DNA of 64,000 nt from Oegoconia quadripuncta. Taxonomy: Eukaryota; Arthropoda; Insecta; Lepidoptera; Autostichidae. Of the stretch, positions 1-10,444 are shown piece by piece. The stretch is taken from NCBI GenBank assembly GCA_949316235.1, contig OX438743.1:37851242-37915241 (forward strand), in the 5' to 3' direction. The number at the start of each line of letters is the position of its first letter. The stretch's first letter is position 1. The translations under genes and the position numbers were made by a program. The notes beneath the pieces are model-generated. The model saw nothing but the letters and a program-made list of their open reading frames with translations, was not told the DNA's origin and did not search any database.

Positions 1-412
1 GGGGAGAGATGGCACAGATGGTCCAGGCGTTATTACCACCTTCGCTCTGGGAACTTTGTTAGCTAAATCTGTAATCAATATTACTTTCCCCTAAGGCCTA
101 TCTATTTTTATGTTACCCTGATATCCACAAGACGGTTACTATAAGCAGAGTCGGCGATTTGTAGGTACTATCGGTATGCTTAACTACGATAATGGTAATT
201 TGGATGCTACGGTTTGTGGTTCGAATAATTTCTGAAGGGATTACTAAGTACTTGTACGTGTGGTATTTGTGAAAATATTACGATAGTAAACACATGTAAA
301 GTGATTATTCTTAATGTGCCCAAGTAGGTAATTATACTCGTACGTGAGTACATGTACATAGGTAGGTACACCCTGAGTAGTTCGGAATACATAGGTGTAC
401 ACTACAATATTG

Positions 413-514
413 ATGTATGTTTATCCGTTATCTAGTATTCATTGTACAAGCTGTGCATAGTTTGGGACTAGATGATTAGTGTAAGTGTCCGAAATGTTTA
501 CTTTATTTATTTAA
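413..514 (+). repeat. SINE A, 3' fragment
   Basis: This is the tRNA-unrelated 3' half of SINE A (compare the full copy at 17456-17695), ending in a TTTA-rich tail. The tRNA-like head is missing, so it is a 5'-truncated copy. The 1-410 stretch before it shows nothing I recognise. Confidence 0.7.
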
Positions 515-1369
515 TATAATCCCAGGTCAATGATAAGTCCCTAATAGCTCCCACACACAATTTGATTGTACTGCCACACGAAGTAGCCAGCTATTTAATT
601 TATCAACATGAAAAATATATGTGTATAAGTTATCGAGCTCCGCTCTTTGGCACGAGTAGCGTAGAATTTTCAACTATTTCCGTCGAATAACCGACCCATT
701 AACAGCTTCCCGTCCCATATTCCAGTGGTATTAGATCACGAACTTACCACATGACCACAACTCATCAAAGTGCCGACACGATTCTGACACAGCTTTGTCT
801 GTCCGATTTTAGAAGTTCATGGAGCCGTGCACATTATAAAAAGACAAATCATTTTTATTTTGGTCTATATTTGGACTAATGGATCCGGTGGCGGATCCTA
901 CAGTAAGTTATAGAAATAATTGTTAAGAGGGTTTATTCCGTCCATTGGAGCCATCATTCGAAAAATTAAGATATCTTATTAAATGCAGAATAAATCAAAA
1001 AATTGTTCTGCATGACCTGCACCCGTGAAGCCAAAAGTTAATTATAAATACCTAATACCTTCGATGGCGGATATTTTGCAAAATTCACGATTTTTAAAAA
1101 GTGGCCGTTTTACACTATAATTTGAAATTTTCGAAAATAACCGTAAATAGCTTTTAGGTCTGTCGAGTGATTTATTATGTATTTAAAAAGAAATCTTAAT
1201 TTATGAAACAAGGACGCCAAAGGGCAGAATATACCCTCTTAATTAAATTTTTAAAGTTATTACTAATATTTAATTGTGTAGTCATGCACAGAGGCAAGGC
1301 ATGTAATACCCCATTTCCTTCGAATGGAAATATCCATGCTCTTGCCTCGGGGTTAATTAATTTGGACTT

Positions 1370-1640
1370 TATGGTGGAAGGTGGAAGCGTACTGACCCAG
1401 AAGTCCCAACACATTTGAGGGACTGGCTATCTTATCTCTGATAACCGGAACACAACAATCTGTTGACATTGCTGCTTGGCGGCAGATTTAGATAAGATGG
1501 TGCTAGCTAGCCAGGCGGATATTTAAAATGCCCTACCACCAACCGAACCGAGTACTTAAACATGTACCCCGCTAGGGATCGAACCCGCGACCTCCGAATC
1601 GTAAACCCAATGATGTTTACATTGAGCACGGACGCCTCCG
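1370..1640 (-). mobile_element. SINE C copy
   Basis: This is a tRNA-derived SINE in reverse orientation. On the minus strand it carries a B-box-like GGTTCGATCCC after the head, then the family body with the pattern GCCTGGCTAGC. At its head end a second, oppositely oriented head (CGCCTCCGTGGCTCAATG, 1633-1650) lies against it, giving a small head-to-head palindrome. It has no A-rich tail, so the 3' end is truncated. Confidence 0.8.
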
Positions 1641-1674
1641 TGGCTCAATGTAAAATTTAATTAAATTAATTACT

Positions 1675-1730
1675 AATTTAATTACTAACTAACTTATAAC
1701 CGCCGTTATAAGTTAGTTAGTAATTAAATT
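1675..1730. repeat. Perfect hairpin, 26-bp arms
   Basis: The arms at 1675-1700 and 1705-1730 are exact reverse complements separated by the four bases CGCC. The sequence is AT-rich apart from the loop. It lies 25 bp beyond the head of the SINE C copy. It could be the remains of a small foldback element or a recently formed palindrome; no target duplication is obvious. Confidence 0.9.
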
Positions 1731-1795
1731 TAAAATATAGAAAACCCGCGTGAGAACCTATGACTTATCCTAATATGTGGTTTCTAATATGTGGT

Positions 1796-2036
1796 CTCTT
1801 CTTAATAGAACGTCTCTTCACGTGGGTGTCTTAAAAGGCGACTACGGGACTATCCACCAAAAAAACATCTAGTATACATTTGCAAGTTTCAACGGCGATG
1901 GGCTCTCAGATGGGCAGACAGAGGTGTCACGTGTGCATTCCTGTATACTTCGAAAGGTGACACTCAAAAGCTATTGTTTGGGATACCTCTGATAACCCCA
2001 TTTGGGATGTTGATCGTGACGTTATGTATGTATTCT
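1796..2036 (+). repeat. Dispersed repeat family D
   Basis: This 3'-anchored repeat recurs at least six more times here (17190, 23236, 31420, 32537, 44394 and 55319). It starts near CTCTTCACGTGGGTGTC, passes through AACGGCGATGGGCTC and ends near CGTGACGTTATGTATGTA. The TATG-type end and variable 5' extent suggest the 3' end of a LINE. No intact frame is visible. Confidence 0.65.
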
Positions 2037-2039
2037 TAC

Positions 2040-2700
2040 AAACCATGTGATATAAAAAGTGGGCCCGATGGGCCGATGTTGCCGTCTTTTATAGGCGGTG
2101 GGTAGCACCAGGTACAGGAGAGGAAGGATTAGCTATGAGTATATATTGAAAATAGCCTATAACGTTAATAATAAATTGAAAATTTAGTGATCCCCTTTGT
2201 GCGCGACGCACCTCTTTTGTATCTTTTTACTTTTTTATATTTTATCACCTGTGATGCCTTTGACATATTATTATATTGTTTCTTGTTGTTGCGCTGCTAA
2301 CTGAAATGTCAACTACTTTATTTCAAAAAATTCCCATAAAATACCCTTGTTTCACAGTTTAATCCATAATTCTTAAACGCGCGTCGTTTACACCCCAAGA
2401 GGACCTATGGTTTATTATCCAGAAAAAATGAATCAAATATGTTAAATATAACTCGAAACGGCTTAACCATTTTCTATCAAAATCCGTTTTCAAATCGGTT
2501 CAACTATGTTGACACTATTATTAACATTAATGCCACAGTCAATTTTTGCGTCGATGATGAAAATTACAGCTTCGATCTAATCTTGATGTCAAATGAAACC
2601 TTTGACAGTAATTAATATTTATGTCGTAGATAGCGATAAATTAGCGATAGTATTCATAATTTAGACTTTGAGATGAATACCATAATATCGGTTTGCTATG
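2040..2700. other. No recognisable feature
   Basis: AT-rich sequence with no coding frame or repeat match that I can support. Confidence 0.5.
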
Positions 2701-2710
2701 GGAACTAGAT

Positions 2711-3195
2711 CTAGAATCGAACGCCAAAACAGCGGCTAAGAAGCTTGGCATTCTCCTAAAGGTCATGCGATATTTCACACCAAAACAACTTTTGGTGCTT
2801 TACCAGGCTCAGGTCCGCTAGTGCATGGAATACTGCTGTCACCTCTGGGATGGTTCAGCCAAGTACCAACTAGCTGCACTCTATTATGTGGAACGACGTG
2901 ACATGAGACTTATAGGTAATAATTCGATGACTGTAAAATTGCAGAGCCTTGAACACCGTCGCAAAGTCGCCAGTCTCTCTGTTACAGGATGAATTTCTGG
3001 GAGTGTGCTTTGGAATTACATAATCTTATTCCACCGTCGCCCTTCCATCTTCGGACGACTAGGCGTGGGGAGGGTTTCCACCCGTATATAGTTAATATAC
3101 CGAACATTCGCACTAAGAAGTTCGATTCTTCATTCATCATCCGAACAGCCAACGCATGGAACTCCCTTTCGGCGTCAGTCGCAGCGAAACCATAA
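2711..3195 (+). pseudogene. LINE reverse transcriptase C-terminal relic
   Basis: Translation from 2711 gives the region downstream of the catalytic core of a CR1/Jockey-type LINE polymerase: KKLGILLKVMRYFTPKQLL, YQAQVR, then MEYCCHLWDGSAKYQL and LQSLEHRRKVASLS. It is interrupted by a TAG after YQAQVR. Near 2985 the frame shifts and continues as FWECALELHNLIPPSPFHL, then TKKFDSSFIIRTANAWNSL. Both parts match the usual order of these LINE ORF2 C-termini, so this is one 5'-truncated, mutated copy. No 3' microsatellite tail is evident. The family name is an inference from motif pattern. Confidence 0.85.
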
Positions 3196-3199
3196 AAAT

Positions 3200-4550
3200 G
3201 TATTCAGTAATAACCAAACCCGTGTTACAGACAATCGAATCAATCCTGGAGGTCCGAAGCCACAAAAAAGTCTGGGCACTCGTTAATTTACTGCAAATGA
3301 AAATTCCTACAGCATTGATTAATGAGGTTTTTTGTTCATATGGTTAATTAATCACTATTCTTTTTGTTGGATCTGATTTAGAAAAGTTAAAAAGTTAAGA
3401 ACTATCCCTGGAAAAATCTGGCCAAGTGTTAGTCGTACTTACACAATGAGGCTTCAATACAATTTTTGTTGTACCTAAGTAGTAGGTACCTATTTGAATA
3501 CGTTAATTAGTAATTATACGGTCCAACAATTAAATTTCTGCATTCGTACTAATAAAATATCGCAAATTTCGCGTTTCCCGCAATCGCATTGATGGATGTT
3601 CATGAAAAATACCGTAGACTTTTGTGTCTCGTATCACCGTGAATTATATTATTATTTTTTTTATTAATTAAGTATGGCTTGGCAATAAAACCATCAGCCT
3701 AAACACGAAAATATTCTATGGTAATTATTCGAATGCTTTACTGAAGATTTTGCGGACTCTTGTGGGAACCCGAAAGCTTTGATACGCACTTTAAAATATT
3801 GCTTTAAAATATGCTTCTATTATTAAGTTTCAAAACTCAAAATGCTTAAATTTAAATAAATAAAACCAAAAATGCAACATCGCTCGTTGAGATCCCACCA
3901 AAAAGCCGTTATATTGTTATCAAAAAAAAAAGGAAAAATCGCAACAGTTAGATGTGTTCAAGGGGCCAGTACTTGGCGTATTAATTTATAACAAGTAGTT
4001 TCTTTTCCTAATATTCGAGTTCTTTAATTGTACATCGAATTAAAGTGTCACAAACAATAGTATTCATGATGGTACTACTGATCCTAGATTAGTGTCACTA
4101 GTATATAAAACTTGTGTCATTTATACCATCAATGGTACTAGCCATTGGTAATACTGACACAAGGGGTTAGTTTCATACACGTTTACAAATTTTGAAAAAT
4201 TTTAAACCACAGCTTGGATTTCCATGCTGTTTTGTTTCATGTTTGTAAACAATAGCTTCATCACTTTTAAGACTTTTGAAAATCTTATTTCCACCATCGT
4301 TTAGGCCTGAAGAAAACCCGTCTTTTGACAGCTCATTCATCCCCTTATTCCAATATTCGCAGCATTTCGTCGAGTAGTGACACTATTTAAAAATTGCCCA
4401 CTTGCGATCGAGAAAACATTGCGACGCTGCGCTATTTACAGCTTGGTGAAACTTCGCAAACGTTGTAGGTAACTTGATTTGAAATGCATTCGACGAGCTA
4501 AAATTATTATGGAACATTACTATTACAATTTTTTATTCAACTTCCTTCGT
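3200..4550. other. Mostly featureless; imperfect palindrome at 4111-4163
   Basis: I see no gene here. An imperfect palindrome at 4111-4163 begins CTTGTGTCA and ends TGACACAAG, with further matches toward its centre. Confidence 0.5.
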
Positions 4551-4555
4551 ATGTA

Positions 4556-4990
4556 TAATAAATAATAATAATAAATATCTTTGGACATACACACAACGCC
4601 ATCTAGTTCCACATTAAGCAACTATAGACAACGATAAGCGACGACCGGTTGGTGTAGTGGATAGTGACCCTGTCAGCGAAACCAACGGTTGTGGGTTCGA
4701 ATCCCGCGAGGGGTAAATGTTTGGGTTATGAATACGAACATTTATTCCCGAGTCATGGATGTTTATATAAATATATGTGTATGTTTATCCGTTATCTAGT
4801 ATCCATAGCACAAGCTTTGCTTAGTTTGGGACTAGATGATTGGTGTAAATGTCCAAAATATTTATTTATTTATTTATTATTATTTATTTATTTATAGGCT
4901 TGTGTTGTGGATACCAGATGGTTGATATACTACACAAATAGATTTTTTTTTGTAAATAAATACATATATAAATGTATGTACTCGTATATA
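4556..4990 (-). mobile_element. SINE B copy, interrupted
   Basis: The reverse-oriented 3' half of SINE B is present as two blocks, 4556-4627 and 4893-4990, which were contiguous before SINE A inserted between them. The tRNA-like head is missing; the copy stops where the 0.8-kb foldback element begins at 4993 and does not resume after it. Confidence 0.8.
4628..4892 (+). mobile_element. SINE A, full-length, nested in SINE B
   Basis: The tRNA-related head has an A box TGGTGTAGTGG and a B box GGTTCGAATCC, the internal RNA polymerase III promoter of tRNA-derived SINEs. A family-specific body and a TTTA-rich tail follow. The duplicated target TATAG flanks it at 4623-4627 and 4893-4897, inside SINE B, which shows target-primed insertion. 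The head resembles a tRNA, but the sequence after the B box does not close an acceptor stem, so this is not a tRNA gene. Confidence 0.9.
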
Positions 4991-4992
4991 TA

Positions 4993-5792
4993 CAGGGCGT
5001 CCCAAAGTTATGGGACATGAAGGGGAAGTACCTTAAATATCGTAGATAGTGAATTTTGCTCAAAGAAGACTTTATGTTATTTTTAAAAGTTAGTAATTCT
5101 GCATTCATAGATTTTCTAAAAATTATTTGCTTCGGCTGGGAATCGAACCGACTCAAATGTGAAAAAAAAAACACCCTACTTTTATGATGCCAATCGAAAG
5201 AATAGCTAAAAAATAATAACTCTGCCTAAGTAACATAGTATTTTAAAAGAAAGGAACAACGTGAAATTAATCATTTTAATCAAATAAAAAACATACATGA
5301 AACTGCCGTAGTCAATTAAGTAGGTATTTTTTTGTAAATTAATTAATTAAATGCTCAAAATGTGATCCCTCTTGTCTTACGCAAATCGCCAATCTTTTAA
5401 TGAGCCCGCTGCCTGTTGATTTTCTAATCATTTTATGGTGAACACTCGATGTGATATGGCACAATTCTGTTTGCAACTCGCCTACGTTCTCGTATCGCTT
5501 TTTGTTTTGACTCAATCATTTTATGTTGTTCCTTTCTTTTAAAATACTATGTTACTTAGGCAGAGTTATTATTTTTTAGCTATTCTTTCGATTGGCATCA
5601 TAAAAGTAGGGTGTTTTTTTTTTCACATTTAAGTCGGTTCGATTCCCAGCCGAAGCAAGTAATTTTTAGAAAATCTATGAATGCAGAATTACTAACTTTT
5701 AAAAATAACATAAAGTCTTCTTTGAGCAAAATTCACTATCTACAATATTTAAGGTACTTCCCCTTCATGTCCCATAACTTTGGGACGCCCTG
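4993..5792. mobile_element. Tc1/mariner-type foldback element, copy 1
   Basis: Terminal inverted repeats of about 268 bp (4993-5260 and 5525-5792) begin CAGGGCGTCCCAAAG and are nearly identical to each other. TA flanks both ends (4991-4992, 5793-5794), the target duplication of Tc1/mariner/IS630 elements. The 264-bp core holds a minus-strand transposase C-terminal remnant. The element is non-autonomous. A second copy lies at 37629-38484 with its core the other way round. Confidence 0.9.
5338..5515 (-). pseudogene. Transposase C-terminal remnant
   Basis: The minus strand reads RYENVGELQTELCHITSS, then a stretch ending VRQEGSHFEHL and a stop. A final HFEHL-type motif after a run of helices is typical of C-termini of IS630/Tc1/mariner-superfamily transposases. 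Everything upstream, including the DDE/D catalytic residues, is absent, so it cannot encode an active enzyme. The core was probably kept when the full element was internally deleted. Confidence 0.7.
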
Positions 5793-5918
5793 TATACGAG
5801 TACAGTACATACATGTATGTAACGACGCCCGTTCAAAATTAGCGAGGCAGATTAGAACCATTTCCTATTTATCTAAGGAGCTGAAATATTGCATACTGGT
5901 TCAGTTCTGATGACAATA

Positions 5919-6322
5919 CAGGGTGAAATTTTATTAATGTAATTCCTGTTTATTAGTGGCTCTACTCCGAATTACAAACAACTTTCCCCAAGGAACCATA
6001 GTCGAATTCGATCAAAACATTTTCCATTACCCATTTCAAAGTAAACTATTCTGAAACCACCTTTAGTATGAAAGTCCAATAATTTTCGGCTGAATTCGGC
6101 TATGGTTGCTAGTGTAAAGCTATTCGTAATGAGGAGTGGAGTTATCAGCCATAAATTGTTGGACTTCCATACTAAAGACGGTTTCAAAATGGTTTACTTT
6201 GTATGGGTAGGAAATCGAAATTTTTTTGATCGAGTTCGACTCTGGTTCCTTGGGAAAAGTTGCTCGTAATCAAGAGTGACGTCACCAATTAACGGAAATT
6301 ACACGAATTCAAATTCACGCTG
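5919..6322. mobile_element. CAGGGTGAA-family foldback MITE, copy 1
   Basis: This 404-bp element is largely palindromic. It starts CAGGGTGAAATT, ends with the complementary AATTCACGCTG and is flanked by TA at both ends. Subterminal blocks near TTGGACTTCCATAC recur in opposite orientation. It has no coding capacity. Related copies lie at 11119, 11362-12154 and 35117-35472. Confidence 0.85.
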
Positions 6323-6324
6323 TA

Positions 6325-6800
6325 TATTTATATGATAGACATGAACTGATATCGCAGTCAGGATCGTCTCCTCACGAGGGGAACTCCTTAACGGTTAATA
6401 GCACGGGTACAAAATTTTGCATACACTGAGTAGAATATTATGATATCATGATGGATAATTAAGAGCTTTTTTATTTTTAAAGTATTGGATAGGGTGGGTA
6501 CCTATAATTTTCATTATAATACCCAATAGAAAATGACGAAAATTATTAATGAATCTACTTCCTTCCTTTGATTCTAAGGGATGTTTGTATACAGTACAAA
6601 GAATGCCTTCGGGGAGCCATCTCTGACTTACAGGGGATTAGATGCTATCGCTAAGTCATCACGGAAGCCTGTAATAAATCTCCCAAGACAGATTGTGTTT
6701 GTGTTGCAACATTTTGCTGCATCGATTTATAGTTTAAATTCGCTGCCCGTATAGCCCCGGTCTTCTCGCAAACATACACTTTGTGGTCCGCAAATCTAGA
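6325..6800. other. No recognisable feature
   Basis: I see no gene or repeat I can support here. Confidence 0.5.
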
Positions 6801-6802
6801 TT

Positions 6803-7105
6803 AAATAGATAGATAAAGCATTTATTTCACCATTGCACTCACACAAAAATTAAGTATACACACAAATAAAAATAAAGAAAGAGGAAATACAACGAGAGTG
6901 TGTGCCGTAGAAGCATAAGTGGTTATAAATCGGTGTTGCACATCACTTAAAGAGCGAAACACTGATTTTCAGTTGCAATCCCTACAAGTACTAGTCCATA
7001 AAAGTAAGCGCATATTAGTGTTCCCGTCTGCGTGTACATTTGTGGTCAATTGTAAATGAAAATATGTGTTACTGTGAAAATAAATAAAGGCTTTATCTAT
7101 CTAAA
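6803..7105. repeat. Two retroposon 3' tails facing outward
   Basis: The left end reads (on the minus strand) AAATAAATGCTTTATCTATC and the right end (plus strand) AAATAAAGGCTTTATCTATC. Each looks like a LINE or SINE 3' end with an AATAAA signal and a short TATC repeat. They may be two truncated copies head to head or one rearranged copy. Confidence 0.45.
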
Positions 7106-7416
7106 AGTCTTTGTCTAGCTAGTGTTAAGTAATAATAATGATATGACATGATAATGTGTTAAAAGGAAAAAAAGAAAAAGAGAAATGCATGGAAAGTTCC
7201 ACTATAGGTAACGCTTTGGAATTCAAATTTTTTGTAAAGAAATGTAGGTGCGATTTTGTAACTCAAAATCTCTTCATCTTCACGTACGTAATGCTAGCAT
7301 ACAATTCACAAAGTGAAATTCTGCTATTTTGACAATATCAAAAAACTATTAAACAAAGGAGGTGGAACAACCCTAGAGTTTCTGGCTCGTTCTTCTCTAG
7401 GGAGTCAGCTTGAGTG

Positions 7417-7831
7417 CCGAACATGTTTTCGAAAACCATTTTACCAACTAATAGATCCCATAATTTTTTTTCACTTTTATAATTCTCACCGAATGAACTG
7501 AAGACCAATGCACGTTTGACCAAATGCATCGTTTGAGTTTCCTGCAGTTCACCAAAGGAATATTAGACCGTAAAACTGTTGACATTGTGTACAGTGTCCT
7601 ACGTCGCTTTTGACCGCAGAGATCATTAATCAAAGAGAATTACAAAAAAGGAAAGTTTATGAAAATATTTATTTGAATAAAAAAAAAATAAGTAATAGAA
7701 CCTTATTTCATAATTAATTTATAAGCCACAAATTTTTTTTATTAAATTTTTTACTCAAAATTTAACTCAAATCCGCCATACGGCTTATCGGATCTATTAG
7801 TTGGTAAAATGGTTTTCGAAAACATGTTCGG
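7417..7831. repeat. Perfect 42-bp inverted repeat
   Basis: Arms at 7417-7458 and 7790-7831 are exact reverse complements around a 331-bp spacer that includes a poly-A/T-rich stretch. Matching continues imperfectly outside the arms. No transposase frame is present. It may be a small foldback element. Confidence 0.85.
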
Positions 7832-7849
7832 GACTCAGTCAGCTTTGTG

Positions 7850-7950
7850 AGCAGTAAATTTAAATGTAATATTAATATTAATAGTGACGTTTTTAAGTGA
7901 TAATTTTATCCTATTAAATAAATTATTTTGATTTGATTTGATTTGGAGAA
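7850..7950 (+). repeat. LINE-type 3' tail
   Basis: AT-rich sequence with AAATAAATT ends in a (TTGAT)n microsatellite, the usual form of CR1/Jockey-like LINE 3' ends. Confidence 0.5.
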
Positions 7951-7954
7951 TAGT

Positions 7955-9690
7955 CCCACTGTGAACATTTTAAGTGAGCATTCTGGCATCACTCCACACA
8001 TCATAATATGGTATTACACCGCCGTTGTTTTCAAATTTTGTATATGTAAAATTAATGTATTTGTATGTATGTGTGTATTTTCTTTTTGTCCAATATAGCG
8101 TTTACAAACAAACATTATAAATGTATTGAATCCATAATTAGAATGAAATTTATATGATCATGATTACTAATATTTGATATAATAAACATTCGTGTCCTGA
8201 TTTAGCAATCTGACGTGGGCGAGTTCCGGACCACTCGATCGTTTATCTTGTGGACCTCAAGGATCAAAAGCGGGTCATATAGAAGGGCCGCTACCATGTT
8301 GTGGCCACAAAAATGTTTTCTATTTCAATTTCCCAATAACATAGTTAAATTTATTGAGGCAGCCATTTTTACCACCTGTGTTAGGAGACCTCGCTCTTCC
8401 AAATGGGCTATTTACAAATTGAGAAAAAAAAAAGAAATTATTTATTTGTCAGAATACAGTTTATAAGGTCTTATAAAAAAATTATGAATCTTGTGTTCAA
8501 TCTGCATGAAGATAATTATGCAAAATATGATTTGTGACACTTTACATTGCATTCCGATAATTGAAATATTCCATAACGCTATAGAAACACTTTGCATGAA
8601 GCCATTGTATTAATCGAATTTTAAATATATTGTCATTAACTATTAGATACTGATATTCAAAAGTTGACATCACCCTTTGAACAATTTTATAAGTAAAAAA
8701 ATCATAATTAACATCATAATGTGATATCGAAAGGATATTTAGAAACATAGGTAAGTTATCTACACTGCAAAACGTTACGAATAATACGGCCCTAATTTTA
8801 ATCTCACATCATCACTGAATCCGCAGGGGTCTAAATTTAACGGTCACATAAGGGTTCAATTGAAAGGGGATTCACTTCTGAAATTCTCAACAGATCATTG
8901 CGATGCCTTTAATTTTCGTGAAACTCTCTGATTATTAGACAGCAGCTTATAATGCCTGTCCATATTTTTACTCGACTGCCAAAGAAAGGAGGGTAATGTT
9001 TTTCGAGTGTATGTATGTATGTTAATTTAGCGCATCGTATAGCCTGAACGTCGTGACCGATTTCGAATTGCACGCGGTGTGCAACTTGCCAACTTCATCC
9101 TTCAAACTCCCGCATTTATGACGAATGTAACGACCCTCATTTAAGCCATTCAGGCGGCAGGATGCGCCGAAGGAACGGGCATACATACAGCATACAGTCG
9201 AAAAACATTAACTTTTATTCTGGCGCAGTCGGATAAAAGGAGCATGTAGCTTACTAAGCTGCGAAGAGAACGCGTTTTGTGTATTTATATTAAAATAATA
9301 TATTAATAATGTGTGTTTTCAGGGCGCATGTATGGTTGTGAGTATTCATGATACTCGAATGTATTTTATGATGTAAAACTAACATGGCGTCCGCAAAATC
9401 CAAAACATGCTGTCGTGTTTTTTTGGTTATAAACACTTAAATGGTTATTTGTGGATAACTGAATACGCGTTTCACCAAAATATCACCTATTGGTAAGTAT
9501 CATTACCTACCCTGCTCTTATAGAACCTAAGCTTGTAGGACATTAGACAGATTAACGAGGGAAGGAGTTCCAAGCCTTAGCTGTTCGCCTTAAGAATGAA
9601 GAGTCAAACCGCTTAGTGCGAATGTACGATATTATATTTCTTTTTATCCTACGATTTTCCTTGATATTAAAACACTTAGTCAAAATTATA
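7955..9690. other. Gene-free; a few dispersed-repeat traces
   Basis: An 83-codon plus frame at 8215-8466 has no recognisable motif and I do not call it a gene. Around 9000-9240 there are traces of a common repeat containing GCCTGAACGTCGTGACCG and a later CGCAGTCGGATAA block. Confidence 0.45.
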
Positions 9691-9692
9691 AA

Positions 9693-9745
9693 CGAGAAAG
9701 TCGCCTTTTACGCAATGGATTTGTCGTATGGTCATCCCTTACCTC
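9693..9745 (-). repeat. Family D fragment
   Basis: A short reverse-oriented piece containing AAAGTCGCCTTTTACG, matching the beginning of family D. Confidence 0.4.
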
Positions 9746-9760
9746 GCGCTGTGGTAGCCA

Positions 9761-10002
9761 ATAATAATAAATAAATAATAAATATTTCAGACACTTACAC
9801 CAATCACCTAGTCCCAAACTAAGCAAAGCTTGTGCTATGGATACTAGATAACGGATAAACATACATAAATATTTATATAAACATCCATGACTCGGAAATA
9901 AATGTCGTATTCATCACACAAAAATTTACCCCTTGCGGGATTCGAACCCGCAACCGTTGGTTTCGCTGACAGTATCACTATCCACTACACCAATCGGTCG
10001 TC
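9761..10002 (-). mobile_element. SINE A, full-length
   Basis: The reverse-oriented copy has a TTTA-type tail at 9761, the family body, then the B box (GGTTCGAATCC on the minus strand) and A box (TGGTGTAGTGG) near 9990. It matches the copies at 17456 and 38736 closely. Confidence 0.9.
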
Positions 10003-10009
10003 AAATGTT

Positions 10010-10440
10010 TGTGCCATACTCGTCTGCAGACACTATCGCCTGAAAATCTGCTATTATATCCTTTCAGGACACAACATATACACAAAAATATTAAGGAACC
10101 TCATATAAATCATCCTGTTAATGTTCATAATAACCAACGGTAATTTAAAACGAAAACAACCAGCCAATCTAAAATTTGTGTAAATAACGTAGTATGATTG
10201 ATGGTCGCTGAATGCGATTTGCGGGTTGTTGAGGCGTTGTAATTATCTCTTCCACATTCGATCGGTATGTTGATATTACAAATTAAACATGTCGATATCG
10301 AGTTCAGTTTATGTGAAGTAAATATATCAAGCGCCATGTTATTCAATATGGAGAGGACAAAGAGTATAGGCAGGGTCGGAAATGTAGATGAGAAACGCAG
10401 AGATCTGTGTTCGTGGTTGAAGATCTATCCAAATGTTTCA
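10010..10440. other. No recognisable feature
   Basis: I see no supported gene or repeat. Confidence 0.5.
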
Positions 10441-10444
10441 TTAT

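Noticed and set aside
4642..4715. tRNA gene
   Set aside because: A and B boxes are present, but the stems do not close and the same head begins a repeated SINE at many sites.
5611..5910. 99-codon frame shared with 38303-38506
   Set aside because: Both lie in the long terminal inverted repeats of the foldback elements, so the similarity comes from the repeat, not from a gene family.
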